Notes: generated by a model not told the origin, from the letters alone. A DNA stretch of 64,000 nucleotides from Cyanobacteria bacterium SZAS LIN-3 (GCA_018266215.1 JAFEAV010000001.1:160403-224402); one strand, 5' to 3'; positions 34,878 through 44,453 are shown, counted from the first letter of the stretch. Numbers and translations: made by a program.

Positions 34878-35663
34878 TCAGCCGTTGTTTTCACTTACCA
34901 GCTTGTGCAGGTAAGTAATTTTTTTGCCGACGTAGCCACTGTATATAGTGGCAAGCTTGAGGCCGTCGGCGCCGTCCATAAAGCCGCCGCGCAAAAAATA
35001 TCGGTAGAAGAATGTCCAGGCCGGATGCAGGACCTTATTGGCCGGATTCAAGCGCTTGCGGTAGTAGTCCTTGCCCCGGTTAAAAAACTCCTGCGCCGAC
35101 AAGCGGGCGTACTTGTCCATGGCCTGCTCAAACTCTGCGACATCTTTATACGCGTAGTGATTCATCGGGTGCTGCAACTGGCGGGTCGGGCCCTCCATCT
35201 TGATGGCCTCGTGCACCAGGCGATCACCAAAGCGTCCCTTCTCTTTCTTAAACAAGCGCAATTGAGCATCGGGATAGAAGCCACCATGGGCGATGGCACG
35301 GTCGGCAATGAATAAAACGCGGGGGATTTTGTAGCCGTCAAATTTCTCCAACTCCGCTGCCGGGCCTTCCAGCAAAGCACGCATTTCAGCAACCAGTGGC
35401 TGGGTCAAAACCTCGTCGGCATCCAGGGAAAGGACCCAGTCACAGCTGGCCTGCTCTATGGCGAAGTTTTTCTGTTTGGCAAAACCGAGCCAGGGCTGGT
35501 CTATAATGCGCGCGCCCAGTGCTGAGGCAATCTCTTTTGTCCGGTCGGTAGAACCGGAGTCGACGACAATGATTTCCTGCACCAGAGGAGCGGCCGTTTC
35601 AATAACGCGGCCGATATTGCGCTCCTCATCCTGGGCGACTATGACTAAAGATAAGGGCTGCAT
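34878..35663 (-). CDS. GT2-family glycosyltransferase, KdtX/WaaE-like
   Basis: From the ATG at 35661-35663 the protein is ~261 residues. It has the GT-A start LSLVIVAQDEERNIG, VDSGSTDRT, and LSLDADEV as the DxD-like metal motif, then the HEAIKM region typical of the KdtX/WaaE lipopolysaccharide-core branch. It likely adds a sugar to a lipid-linked or surface glycan. A TTG nine bases upstream is an alternative start. It precedes nothing obvious in LPS synthesis here. Confidence 0.82.
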   Translation of the reverse strand: MQPLSLVIVAQDEERNIGRVIETAAPLVQEIIVVDSGSTDRTKEIASALGARIIDQPWLGFAKQKNFAIEQASCDWVLSLDADEVLTQPLVAEMRALLEGPAAELEKFDGYKIPRVLFIADRAIAHGGFYPDAQLRLFKKEKGRFGDRLVHEAIKMEGPTRQLQHPMNHYAYKDVAEFEQAMDKYARLSAQEFFNRGKDYYRKRLNPANKVLHPAWTFFYRYFLRGGFMDGADGLKLATIYSGYVGKKITYLHKLVSENNG

Positions 35664-35687
35664 CTGGCTCAAGGGATAGCGCTGTCC

Positions 35688-36962
35688 TTAGCGCCGGATA
35701 TGTATGACGTGGTGCTGTTCGTCGATCTGATAGCGGCAATCTCCAAAGAACGACTGGCCCAGAAGCGGATGAGGCACGCTGGACACAGCGTCCACATGCA
35801 CTTCGAAATTGCGCTTTTCGATTGGTCCCATCTTCACCGAATCAACGGTGACAATTTTGCCGTAGGAATTACCGGCCACACCGCCACCCCTGTAACCAGG
35901 CGCATCTTCAGGTACCGTAAGACCGATTGAGAGGGCGTGCTCGGCGGTGAGCATCACACTGGCAGCTCCAGTATCGAAATACATCGGTATCTGTCTGCCG
36001 TTGACGCTCACGTTAACGACCATCTCATTACCTTCCCTGGTATAAGGCACAGCATCGGCGGCTTTACTGGGATCGTCATAAATCGAACCGCGTCTTGCGC
36101 CCTGTTTCACAAAACTGATGCACTTGGCGCTATTGTCAATTGAATAAGCCATGCCGCGATAAAATGTCTGGCCCAATAAGGGCATGGTGGGTAGATCTTC
36201 CTGAACCATCACGGCCACATTTTTGCGCTCCATGCTGCCGACGGATACGTTCATAGGCATGACCCAGTTGTCCTGCGGTCCACCGTCGCCAACCCCCTGC
36301 GACTTGCCGATCGGACGGCCCTGGGGCAGGGAAAGACCGAGCTGCCGCAATTGATTTTTTCCGATGACAATGCCTTCCGCACCCGTATCGAAGATAGCTT
36401 CAATAGGTCGATTATTGAAGCGCGCTTCCACAATCAAGTGAGGCCCCTCATTGCGGAAATACAACTTGGCCTCATTGGGCAGCGCATCGGTAGAGGGAGC
36501 GAAGGGATTTTCCTCACCGGAGGGCATAGAGCTCATCGTGCTCTGGGAGCCGGAAGGTGCAGACGAACGCCGCGCCGGAGCCTGACCAAAAGATCCCATA
36601 GCCATCTGCGCCCGGGCCGCCGCATCAGTCCCGGGGAAATACTGCATGATCTGATTGTAGATGGCCATGGCGCCGGGGACATTGTTGTTGTAATGCAAAC
36701 TCAGAGCGTAATAGTAATAGAGGGTGGAATTGGCTCGGTCCGTGGCGATAGCCTTGCGAAAGGACTCGGCAGCCAGGCCGTATTGTTTGGCTTTGAACTG
36801 ATTCATGGCAGTGTCGGCCAGGGCACCACCCTTGCCACCCCTGGCCGCACCTTTAGCAGCCGCTTTGACCGGAGCGGCGGACGCCCGGGGCAGAGTCAAA
36901 AGAGAAAGCACCAGGCCAAGCGAAGAAGCGAGACAGAGAATTCTTTTCGCCCGAATATTCAT
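35688..36962 (-). CDS. Exported TPR protein with two retropepsin-like aspartic protease domains
   Basis: This 424-residue protein has a signal peptide (to ~30), a TPR-like region (~48-125: MNQFKAKQYGLAAESFRKAI) and a Ser-rich linker. Two copies of a retropepsin-like domain follow. The first has IFDTGAEG (DTGA at 192-195) and a downstream MPLLGQTFYRGMAYSIDN. The second has YFDTGAAS (DTGA at 330-333) and HPLLGQSFFGDCRYQID. Single-chain duplication gives both catalytic aspartates in one molecule. A hydrophobic-hydrophobic-Gly flap-like 'LLG' is present in both. Protease activity is inferred, not shown. The substrate is unknown, presumably in the envelope. Confidence 0.72.
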   Translation of the reverse strand: MNIRAKRILCLASSLGLVLSLLTLPRASAAPVKAAAKGAARGGKGGALADTAMNQFKAKQYGLAAESFRKAIATDRANSTLYYYYALSLHYNNNVPGAMAIYNQIMQYFPGTDAAARAQMAMGSFGQAPARRSSAPSGSQSTMSSMPSGEENPFAPSTDALPNEAKLYFRNEGPHLIVEARFNNRPIEAIFDTGAEGIVIGKNQLRQLGLSLPQGRPIGKSQGVGDGGPQDNWVMPMNVSVGSMERKNVAVMVQEDLPTMPLLGQTFYRGMAYSIDNSAKCISFVKQGARRGSIYDDPSKAADAVPYTREGNEMVVNVSVNGRQIPMYFDTGAASVMLTAEHALSIGLTVPEDAPGYRGGGVAGNSYGKIVTVDSVKMGPIEKRNFEVHVDAVSSVPHPLLGQSFFGDCRYQIDEQHHVIHIRR

Positions 36963-36998
36963 ATAAATCAGTGTACCCCTGCAAAAAATGCGTCGTGT

Positions 36999-38228
36999 TT
37001 ATTCAAAGCGAATCACATGACTATCCTGATCGACTGCGTATCTATGGTCACCCCAGAAGTCCTTGCCCAGGAGCGGGTTCTGGAGCTGGGAGGTGAGGTC
37101 AACACCGATTTTTATATCGCGTTTCTCCACCGGCCCGAGCTTCAATGAATTCACCATCACATAGCGACCGACGCTTCCACCACCGACACCGCTACCAATC
37201 ATCACTTCCGCATCATCAGGCACCTTGATGCCGGCGGCGTCGGCCTGAGCCTTAGAGAAGAGTGTGCCGCTGGCCCCTGTGTCAAAACACATGTTGACCG
37301 GTCGACCGTTCACCAGCACCGATACGATCATACTGCGGCCCTGCATCACATAAGGCACGGTGCGATAGTCGCTGGAGCGACCGGCTGAGCTGGCGGTTGT
37401 GCTCGTATTTCTAGCGGTGAAGCGCAAAGAGCCGTTATCTACTGCGTAGTTCATCCCCTGCACAAAGGGCAGCCCCAGGAGCGGAAGCGTGTCCATTTGT
37501 TCCTGAATGTGGACCATAACATTGCGGCGAGTGACACCGCCGACGGTGACATCCATGCGCTGCCCCCAGACCTCCTCGATCTTTCCACCGACGCCGCGGC
37601 TGCGGGCAATAGTGTCACCGGTCGGCAGAGGCAGGCCCAGATCGCGCAGGTGATTCTTGCCCATCAAAATCATTTCCGCCCCGGTATCGAAGATAGCCCG
37701 TGTGCGTCGCCCGTTAAAGGCCACGTCAACGACCATATGGCTGTTTTCCATATTGAAATTGACGACACTGCTGGGCGGTATGATGTCGCCACTGGAAGAG
37801 CTTGCGCTGGAGGGTGCGACGGTGCGCACCACATTGGCCGCGGCACTGTGCCCGCCACCGGCACTGGGAGCGGCTTGCTGCCGCACACCACCGGAGGGAA
37901 CCGCCGCCACACCTGACAGTGAAGCAATGGCCTGCCTGGATCTGGCAGCGGCTTCGGTATTGGGATACCGCTGCACCACTTCCTGGTAAGCGGCTTTCGC
38001 CCCACTCAGATCATGGGCATAGTGCAGCGAAAGGGCGTAATAGTAGAAGCAATTGCCGTCACCGGGGCGGTCAAAAATGGCCTTGCGAAAGGAAGCGGCG
38101 GCACCGGCATAATCCCGCGCCTTGAACTGCGCCATCGCATCTTCATAGTCTCCAGCCCTGGCGGCGCTGAAAGACGAAAGAAAAATCGAGCACCCCAAGA
38201 GCAAAATCGCCGATTTCTTCAAACCCAT
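36999..38228 (-). CDS. Second TPR plus double-retropepsin protein, tandem paralogue
   Basis: With the ATG at 38226-38228 (GGTGGA upstream) the protein is ~409 residues. It has the same architecture as its neighbour: signal peptide, one TPR region (MAQFKARDYAGAAASFRKAI), Ser/Ala-rich linker, then DTGA at 181-184 and 316-319. Each is followed by LLG (TLPLLGLPF; NPLLGKDFWG). The spacing of the two DTGA motifs (135 versus 138 residues) is nearly the same as in the paralogue, so the gene pair arose by duplication of an already two-domain protein. The ACAD gene reads towards it on the same strand. Confidence 0.72.
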   Translation of the reverse strand: MGLKKSAILLLGCSIFLSSFSAARAGDYEDAMAQFKARDYAGAAASFRKAIFDRPGDGNCFYYYALSLHYAHDLSGAKAAYQEVVQRYPNTEAAARSRQAIASLSGVAAVPSGGVRQQAAPSAGGGHSAAANVVRTVAPSSASSSSGDIIPPSSVVNFNMENSHMVVDVAFNGRRTRAIFDTGAEMILMGKNHLRDLGLPLPTGDTIARSRGVGGKIEEVWGQRMDVTVGGVTRRNVMVHIQEQMDTLPLLGLPFVQGMNYAVDNGSLRFTARNTSTTASSAGRSSDYRTVPYVMQGRSMIVSVLVNGRPVNMCFDTGASGTLFSKAQADAAGIKVPDDAEVMIGSGVGGGSVGRYVMVNSLKLGPVEKRDIKIGVDLTSQLQNPLLGKDFWGDHRYAVDQDSHVIRFE

Positions 38229-38277
38229 GATCACGCTATCCACCCCGAGGCCAACCGCATTGCCGATTGCTTGAAAT

Positions 38278-39429
38278 TTACACCCCAAGCTCTTCCTTGA
38301 TTATGACCTTTTGATACTCGGATGCGCCTTCAAATACCTCGGTCAATTTCGAGTCGCGATAGATACGCTCGATCTCGCTCTCCGGGCTGGCACCAAGTAC
38401 GCCAAATATTTGCAGCGCCTCACCGGAGTGAAATCTGGCTACCTTGGCGGCGAACATTTTGGCCATGGCACTGTATTTGTGGAAATTCTCCGGCTCCTCA
38501 TCCTTAGACCATGCGGCCCGGTAGGTGAGCATCTGGGCGGCGGCACGATCCATAGAGAGGTCGGCCAATTTCCACTGAATGCCCTGGAATTTACTGATTG
38601 ATTCGCCAAACTGTTCATGGGTGCGAGCGCGCTCGGCACCCAGAGCGATCGCCTGATCGGCCAGGCCGAGAGCGGCACCGGCAAGAACGGTCTTGCTCAC
38701 GTCGAGGGCGTGCTCGACAGCCTTCACAACCTGATCACAGGTGGCCGAAGCGCCACCGAGGCGGTTGTCGAGACTGACCTTGTGATTTGTCAAAATTATG
38801 TCGTTTGTAACGGCCGAACGCATACCCATTTTGGCCCGGGCCGGTCCGACCTTGAGGCTGTCGGCGGCGTTCTTTTCGCCATTGGCATCAACGAGCCAGA
38901 GACTGAGCTGGTCGCCGCTTTTGGCCAGGACGGCCAGCAACTGGGCGATTTCGCCATTCACAACCCAGGTCTTGGTAGCGTTGAGGGCGGCGGCATCGCC
39001 TTCCACAACAGCCGTGGCCTGCACCGCTTTGAAATCGGACCCGGCTTTTTCTTCACCAAAAGCCTGGGCGCCAATTACTTCACCGCGGGCCAACAAGGGC
39101 AAATAGCGAGACTTTTGTTGATCGCTGCCAAAATTTAAAATCAATTCAACCACGGTGTAATGGCTGGCAAGAGCCAGAGCCACACCGGCCGCATGCCCTG
39201 CCAGTATCTCGGCCAGGATGGTCAAATCCAGAAGATTGCCGCCCTTGCCGCCGTAGGAAGCAGGCACGGTGATGCCCAGATAACCGGCCTGGGCGAGGGT
39301 CGCAAGCACGTCCTTCGGCGCCAACTCGCCTCTGTCGAGCTCATGAGCCCGGGGGGCGATGTGCTCGGACACGAATTTCAAATACTCATCCTGCGAAGCT
39401 TTATGGGCAAGGCTTAAGAAGGTGTTCAC
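38278..39429 (-). CDS. Acyl-CoA dehydrogenase family flavoprotein
   Basis: A GTG at 39427-39429 with GGAGAGG about ten bases upstream sets the start; the frame extends further but without a site. The ~383-residue protein has the N-terminal helical domain, a beta-domain with FGEEKAGSDFK, and the C-terminal KFQGIQWKLADLSMD and VFEGASEYQK, where the catalytic base Glu of many ACADs lies. The family oxidises acyl-CoA to enoyl-CoA with FAD. The acyl specificity is not evident. No other beta-oxidation gene lies beside it. Confidence 0.87.
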   Translation of the reverse strand: MNTFLSLAHKASQDEYLKFVSEHIAPRAHELDRGELAPKDVLATLAQAGYLGITVPASYGGKGGNLLDLTILAEILAGHAAGVALALASHYTVVELILNFGSDQQKSRYLPLLARGEVIGAQAFGEEKAGSDFKAVQATAVVEGDAAALNATKTWVVNGEIAQLLAVLAKSGDQLSLWLVDANGEKNAADSLKVGPARAKMGMRSAVTNDIILTNHKVSLDNRLGGASATCDQVVKAVEHALDVSKTVLAGAALGLADQAIALGAERARTHEQFGESISKFQGIQWKLADLSMDRAAAQMLTYRAAWSKDEEPENFHKYSAMAKMFAAKVARFHSGEALQIFGVLGASPESEIERIYRDSKLTEVFEGASEYQKVIIKEELGV

Positions 39430-39526
39430 CGAAGAGACCTCTCCTGCAATTACTAATAAGACGGGACATCGGGCGCAAAACCCTGATAAACTCCTGATCA
39501 TAGCATTTAGGGACTAGTTTAATTGT

Positions 39527-41317
39527 ATGACCATGCTTGCAAAGTGGCTGCGTAAAGCCTCCAGCCTTTTCGCTGAAAAGCCTGAAGTAAAACCTGATGA
39601 TTTCGGCATGGAGCATTTTTTGCTCTATCACGGCCTGGCCGGTTCCAGTCCTGAAAATCAACGCCAGTTTAAAGACGTGCGCGCCGACGTTTTGTCGGCC
39701 CTCAGTCGCAAAAATTCTCAAAATCTCTGCATCAATTTGAAGCTGGCCCCCCTCTGGTGGGAAGAAAAATTGCAGCGCATTTTTGCCGAAGCAAAAGCAG
39801 AATCAATCGATGCCACTGTCGGTTGTCTCCTGCCCACCGTGGCAAGCACCGACGAAGCCGCCAGCCAGGATCCCCTCATGCATCAAGACTGGCGGGTGCG
39901 GGCCAATGCCGCGGCCATGCTCGCTTACCTGGGGGCTCATCAAGGTCAGGAGCGCATGATCGCCGCGCTGCACGACACCGCCCGCAGTGGCAGCCCGGCA
40001 TTCTGCCACGTGGCCAGGTCCCTGGCCGAGTTTCGTACAGTCACTGCCAAAGAAGCACTGGCTGAGCATCTTCTGCATCCGGAACCCTGGATCAGAGTAG
40101 ATGCCGTAAACGCCCTCGCCCGCTGGCCTTTTTCCGACACCGTCGATCTGATGATCCAGGCCTTCGGCGAGCACCACGATTTTATAGACTATGCCTGCGT
40201 CGCTCTGGCCCGGGCCCACAAACCATCGGATCTCCTGGCCGCGGACGACGAACAGACCGTCGAGCTTGGCGCCAATTGTTTGCTCGGTCTTCTCGAAGCA
40301 GCACATGGCACTTTCTCCAGCAACACCGATTTGCTGCCGGAGTTAGCGGTGCAAAAATGTCTCGCACCGCTGCAAGCGGCCTGCACAAAAAATCCGACGC
40401 CGGCTAAACTGCGCGCCCTGAGCCAGTTGAGCCTGTGGCTCGATACAAATTATCATCAGTACCGACTGGAAGCCGAGGGCTATCCCACCCAGGAAGAAAT
40501 AGCGGCGGCCAGATCTCTGGCTGATGAATCAATCAAAAAACTGGACATCAATCGCGTTTTGCAAGCGGGACATGCCCAGGGAGCAGGCTCCCCCAGCCGC
40601 GCGCGCAAGACCGCCATGCGCAACGCCATCAAGCTGGCGGGCGAACACAAACTGACTGCCACAACCGCCACCTTGCTTGATTTGCTCAATGAGTCATCAA
40701 TCTATCGCGACGAAATAATCGAAACGCTGGGATTGATAGGCGACACCCAGTGCGCCGCTACACTGATCAAAATGGCGCGCTCCCTCGTCAACATGGAGCA
40801 CCGCACCCAGGGGACTTTGAGTGCCGACCCCATTGCCGAAGCCAGTGCCGACAAAGCCCGTACTTACTGGTACATCCTGCGCGCCCTGGGCCATCTGCCC
40901 GGCGACGAAGCCCTGGCGTTTTTGCTGGAAGCTTCGCAGGACGAAGCCGCCGATAAGCGGGAGGAAGCGCTCTCCTCGCTGATCAAGATCTGGAGCGCCA
41001 CGGACGGCAAACTGGCCCGCGCCGGTGAGGTTAAAGCTGTACTGCAAAAATGTACAAGCGACCCCTCAGCCCAGGTGCGCATCAGGGCCATCGAAGGCGT
41101 TGCGGCGCTGAATCTGCCGGATCTGATCCCGGCGGTGGCCAAGCTTACAAACGCTCAGGAAATGTCGGTCGGTCGCGCCGCGTTTAACTCACTGGAAAAA
41201 CTCGCCGCCGCCGGCCATAAAGAAGCGATTGCCAGAGCTCTGGGCGAACTTAAACAGGGACAGAGCAACGCCGTAAAGGTTAAGCGAATTGATGATTTCA
41301 TGAAGCATCATCTATAA
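39527..41317 (+). CDS. HEAT-repeat protein
   Basis: The 596-residue protein is cytoplasmic (no signal peptide) and consists of repeated helix pairs typical of HEAT/PBS-lyase-like repeats. Examples are DWRVRANAAAMLAYLGAH, EPWIRVDAVNALARWPF, and SAQVRIRAIEGVAALNLPDLIPAVA near the C-terminus. Such proteins bind partner proteins or phycobilin-related lyases. No enzyme motif is visible. The next gene starts 33 bp later on the same strand, suggesting an operon. Confidence 0.75.
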   Translation: MTMLAKWLRKASSLFAEKPEVKPDDFGMEHFLLYHGLAGSSPENQRQFKDVRADVLSALSRKNSQNLCINLKLAPLWWEEKLQRIFAEAKAESIDATVGCLLPTVASTDEAASQDPLMHQDWRVRANAAAMLAYLGAHQGQERMIAALHDTARSGSPAFCHVARSLAEFRTVTAKEALAEHLLHPEPWIRVDAVNALARWPFSDTVDLMIQAFGEHHDFIDYACVALARAHKPSDLLAADDEQTVELGANCLLGLLEAAHGTFSSNTDLLPELAVQKCLAPLQAACTKNPTPAKLRALSQLSLWLDTNYHQYRLEAEGYPTQEEIAAARSLADESIKKLDINRVLQAGHAQGAGSPSRARKTAMRNAIKLAGEHKLTATTATLLDLLNESSIYRDEIIETLGLIGDTQCAATLIKMARSLVNMEHRTQGTLSADPIAEASADKARTYWYILRALGHLPGDEALAFLLEASQDEAADKREEALSSLIKIWSATDGKLARAGEVKAVLQKCTSDPSAQVRIRAIEGVAALNLPDLIPAVAKLTNAQEMSVGRAAFNSLEKLAAAGHKEAIARALGELKQGQSNAVKVKRIDDFMKHHL

Positions 41318-41350
41318 GCCCCGGGAAGTGCATGATAAGGTAAGAAAAAC

Positions 41351-41935
41351 ATGGGCTTTCCAGAGGAGTCGATAGTGGATTCAGAGCGAGAACCGGCCGG
41401 CGAAAACGGCTCGACCAGCGAGCTCGATGTCGAAGCCATCAACTCCATGGCCGATAAGATACTGGCCGAACAATTGCCGGTGGATGCCCCGGACAAGATT
41501 ATCAAAGCTCAGTCCAAGACCTACAAGCATCCCATGGCCATCGATCTGCTTCTGGCTGTGGGACTGCTTTTCGCCATGGCCGGCCTGACGGTCAGTTTCG
41601 TCAAAACCTACATAACCCATTCGGCCAAGACCAGCATTTTGCAAGGCAATTACAAAGCGGCCATAGGCATTTTGCACGGCTCACCCATCCCCGAATTTTT
41701 TGGCGGAGCCGGCACCGACAACAGCGAAGACCTGCTCAATCAGGCGCTTTACCTGGACGCCATGGAAAAGCTCGACGCCAACCGTGATGATCAAACAGCC
41801 CTGCAGGAACTGGCTAAAGTCACGCCCAGTCAGGGTTCCGCCTACTATGATCTGGCGCAGGATCAATTCCGCAAATTAAAGCTGCAGCAAAGAGAAACGG
41901 AAGCCCAATCGAAACCGGCGCCGCAACCAAACTGA
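41351..41935 (+). CDS. Single-pass membrane protein following the HEAT gene
   Basis: This 194-residue protein has an acidic N-terminus, one transmembrane segment at ~65-85 (LLLAVGLLFAMAGLTVSFV), then a helical external part with a TPR-like SILQGNYKAAIGIL and a Gln/Pro tail. An AAGG is upstream of the ATG. It is probably a membrane anchor or partner for the HEAT protein, an inference from the 33-bp spacing. Confidence 0.6.
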   Translation: MGFPEESIVDSEREPAGENGSTSELDVEAINSMADKILAEQLPVDAPDKIIKAQSKTYKHPMAIDLLLAVGLLFAMAGLTVSFVKTYITHSAKTSILQGNYKAAIGILHGSPIPEFFGGAGTDNSEDLLNQALYLDAMEKLDANRDDQTALQELAKVTPSQGSAYYDLAQDQFRKLKLQQRETEAQSKPAPQPN

Positions 41936-41982
41936 TTGCGCGCCGGCAGTGCTTTTAAATGTCCCGTCGAGAGCGTTTCGCT

Positions 41983-42366
41983 CTATTCGACGATGAACTT
42001 CTTGTAGTCTTCAGCGCTCATTGCCGAATCAACTTCAGCCAGATTGTCAAGCTTGATCTTGAGCATCCAACCGGCGTTGTAGCAATCGAGATTGACCAGT
42101 TCAGGCTCGGAAGCGAGCTTATCATTTACTTCCAGAACCTCACCGGCAACCGGCATAAAGAGGTCGGATACGGATTTTACTGATTCAATGACGCCAAACT
42201 TCTGCTCGGTTTTGAATTTATCACCGACCTTGGGCAACTCGACAAATGTAACGTCCCCAAGCTGATCGGCGGCAAAGGCAGTGATGCCGATTACGGCATT
42301 AGCGCCTTCTTTGCGGATGAACTCATGACTTTTCACATATTTGAGGTCGTCGGGATGACTTAGCAT
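41983..42366 (-). CDS. gcvH: Glycine cleavage system H protein
   Basis: GcvH carries the lipoyl arm that shuttles the aminomethyl group between GcvP, GcvT and Lpd. The ATG at 42364-42366 with AGGAGA upstream gives 127 residues; the longer frame is not needed. The lipoylation motif is ESVKSVSDL (Lys64). gcvT lies 2.2 kb upstream on the same strand, but gcvP is absent from the window. Confidence 0.95.
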   Translation of the reverse strand: MLSHPDDLKYVKSHEFIRKEGANAVIGITAFAADQLGDVTFVELPKVGDKFKTEQKFGVIESVKSVSDLFMPVAGEVLEVNDKLASEPELVNLDCYNAGWMLKIKLDNLAEVDSAMSAEDYKKFIVE

Positions 42367-42497
42367 GGCGCTTGGATTCTCCTGGGCATTATCGCTACCA
42401 ACACCTAAGAGATTAATAGACAAACCTCTCAGTTGTACCGCTTGCTTCCTGAATGTAACTTAAAAGAGGGACTTGGAAACCCCGCAGGGCCGTGGCA

Positions 42498-43589
42498 TTA
42501 GAAATTTTTGCCGCAATAAAGACAAAAGGGGAAAGCTGGATTGATCGGTTGGTTGCAGCCGGGGCAGAGCGCTCCCGCCGCCGCACCCGCGGCCTGCTCA
42601 GTGCCATAGCCCCCGGGGGCAGCCTGACTTACCGAAGCGGCCGAAGCAGCCGAGAGCGAAACCGGGTTGGAGTCGGCCGTGACATTAGGAGTAACCCGTG
42701 CGTACTCCTCCGGCGGGACTGCAAAATTAGGCAGGTCAAAAGTCGGCAGCACGACCGGTTTAGAGTCAAAAGGAGTAAGGGTGGAAGGCGTAGGCCCGGC
42801 ATACGCCGCAGCTCCCGAATCGATTCGTACAGGCGGTTCCGGCCGGGTGACGACCTCGGGCCGGGTCAAAGGTTCCGGCTTGGCTAGCGGTTCAGGCCTG
42901 GTGAGCGGCTCGGGCCTGGTAAGAGCTTCAGGCTTTATCAGGGGCTCAGGCCTGGTAAGAGGTTCGGGGGCCTCCAGAGCCTCTGGTTGTTCAGGCTCAA
43001 GGGCATCCGGCGCGAAGCGACCATTAGCTGCCGGCCGGGGTTGAGGTTCAAAGCGTGCCACCATCTGTGGTTGCGCAGACTGCTCCCATTCTTCGCCGCT
43101 TGCACCGCTGGATTGCAATGCCTGTTCCAGGTGAAAACAGGTGCCGTCAGCAATTACATGAAGAAGCGATTCCAGCCCTTCATAGGGGATAAAATGCAAT
43201 GAGAGCATGCTGCCCTTCTCGCCGCCGGGCAGACCATTGATTGTGACGATCAAACCGATATCGGCTCTTTGCGGATTGTCCGGATCACTTTCATCAAGGC
43301 AGGGCAAATTAGCGGCGATCTTGCGCGGCACGCCCTCTTCGATGTTCACTATCTGCCAGTAACCGTTAGCATGGCCAAACTTCGGAAGCGCATCTTCCAC
43401 AACTTTGCTGGCAGCGGCAAGAGACAGGTGCGTCAACATCGGCTCCGGATCGCTCCAGACCGGCTGCGCAGGCGCGATTTGATTGCTGGATGCTTGCCTG
43501 GCAACCTGCGTGCACTTAATAAAAAAAACTATCAGCGGACCAAAAACAACCAGCAGGACGATATTTGTCAGTGCTGAATTGTGTTCCAT
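42498..43589 (-). CDS. Membrane-anchored zinc-ribbon protein with Pro-Glu-Leu repeats
   Basis: The 363-residue protein has an N-terminal transmembrane segment (~8-24), a globular part, seven or eight copies of a six-residue EPLTRP-type repeat (~208-254) and a C-terminal zinc ribbon (CPGC at 342-345, CLYC at 356-359). The start ATG directly abuts the stop of the upstream protein (TAGATG), so the two are coupled. The middle region (GYWQIV...IGLIVTINGLPGGEKG) resembles that of the neighbour. The function is unknown; the zinc ribbon may bind a partner or nucleic acid. Confidence 0.6.
   Translation of the reverse strand: MEHNSALTNIVLLVVFGPLIVFFIKCTQVARQASSNQIAPAQPVWSDPEPMLTHLSLAAASKVVEDALPKFGHANGYWQIVNIEEGVPRKIAANLPCLDESDPDNPQRADIGLIVTINGLPGGEKGSMLSLHFIPYEGLESLLHVIADGTCFHLEQALQSSGASGEEWEQSAQPQMVARFEPQPRPAANGRFAPDALEPEQPEALEAPEPLTRPEPLIKPEALTRPEPLTRPEPLAKPEPLTRPEVVTRPEPPVRIDSGAAAYAGPTPSTLTPFDSKPVVLPTFDLPNFAVPPEEYARVTPNVTADSNPVSLSAASAASVSQAAPGGYGTEQAAGAAAGALCPGCNQPINPAFPFCLYCGKNF
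42828..42968 (-). repeat. Tandem 18-bp repeat coding (E)PLTRP
   Basis: About 7-8 imperfect copies of an 18-bp unit encode alternating EPLTRP, EPLIKP and EALTRP within the zinc-ribbon gene. This repeat could change in copy number by slippage. Confidence 0.7.
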
Positions 43590-44309
43590 CTAAGTCACGC
43601 TAGCCCCACAATAAATACAAAATGCAAAACCGGGCTCTATTGCTTTATGGCAGTTGAAACAGCTTTTGCTGACCTCATTGTGCCCATCACCACCCGAGGC
43701 CTCACCATTAACCGGCGATCGAGCCGTGGCCGCATCCGGCGAAGCGGCGGAATTGCCCGGTGTGACCTCACCTTCGGTCTCACCGGGTCCGACTACGGGT
43801 GCGCTGGTAACCGAGGATAAAAGCTTTTCCGCCGGGGAGCTCTTCTGAAACTGAGCCGCCCGCAGAGAGGACTTAAAAGCGGCGTTGGAGGAATCAACAA
43901 CTCGATCAGCAGTTGCCTCCTGCCCGGCCATCACGACATAGGACCATTCGAGCTCGGTCTTGAAGGGCTCGAGCTTGTGGAAAATCATATTGAGGAGAAT
44001 GTCGACACTACCCTCGCCACCCACGGGATTACCGAAAAGTCTGGCCTGTATGCGACCTTCTTCGGTGCGATCGTAGGTGATGCGCCAGCGGCAACCGACA
44101 ATCGATTCATTGGTCAATATGCCGCGCACAACGGCCATAGACTCAGGGCGCGAAAGGAAATATTGCACATTGGGCGGAATGCGGCCGAGGCGGTCTTTCT
44201 TATTCGCTCCGCGCGAAATGAACTGCCAGATGAGCATGCCCGAACTCAAAACGAGAATCAGGCTCAGGATACCGACTGCCAGTAGTAGAGAAAGATTGGG
44301 ATCGGGCAC
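43590..44309 (-). CDS. Membrane-anchored zinc-ribbon protein, partner of the downstream one
   Basis: The 239-residue protein has one N-terminal transmembrane segment (~8-30), a globular region around residues 40-145 and a C-terminal zinc ribbon (CFNC ... CIYC). It shares architecture, and probably ancestry, with the 363-residue protein that begins right at its stop. Both end in Cys-x2-Cys-x10-Cys-x2-Cys. The pair is flanked by gcvT and gcvH on the same strand. The function is unknown. Confidence 0.6.
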   Translation of the reverse strand: MPDPNLSLLLAVGILSLILVLSSGMLIWQFISRGANKKDRLGRIPPNVQYFLSRPESMAVVRGILTNESIVGCRWRITYDRTEEGRIQARLFGNPVGGEGSVDILLNMIFHKLEPFKTELEWSYVVMAGQEATADRVVDSSNAAFKSSLRAAQFQKSSPAEKLLSSVTSAPVVGPGETEGEVTPGNSAASPDAATARSPVNGEASGGDGHNEVSKSCFNCHKAIEPGFAFCIYCGASVT

Positions 44310-44453
44310 TTTTAAATGGATTCTTGGTTTGAGCCGGTTTCAAAGAGACATTTGGATATACAGGTTATATATCGGCCGGTCTAATTGTTCGCGGACAACA
44401 GTCTACCCAATACATGACTGATTCCGAAAGAGACAACTAGAAAAGAGCCCACC

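Noticed and set aside
41970..41984. AGAGCG/CGCTCT hairpin at the gcvH stop
   Set aside because: It is short and without a clear U-run; it may be chance and was not listed as a terminator.
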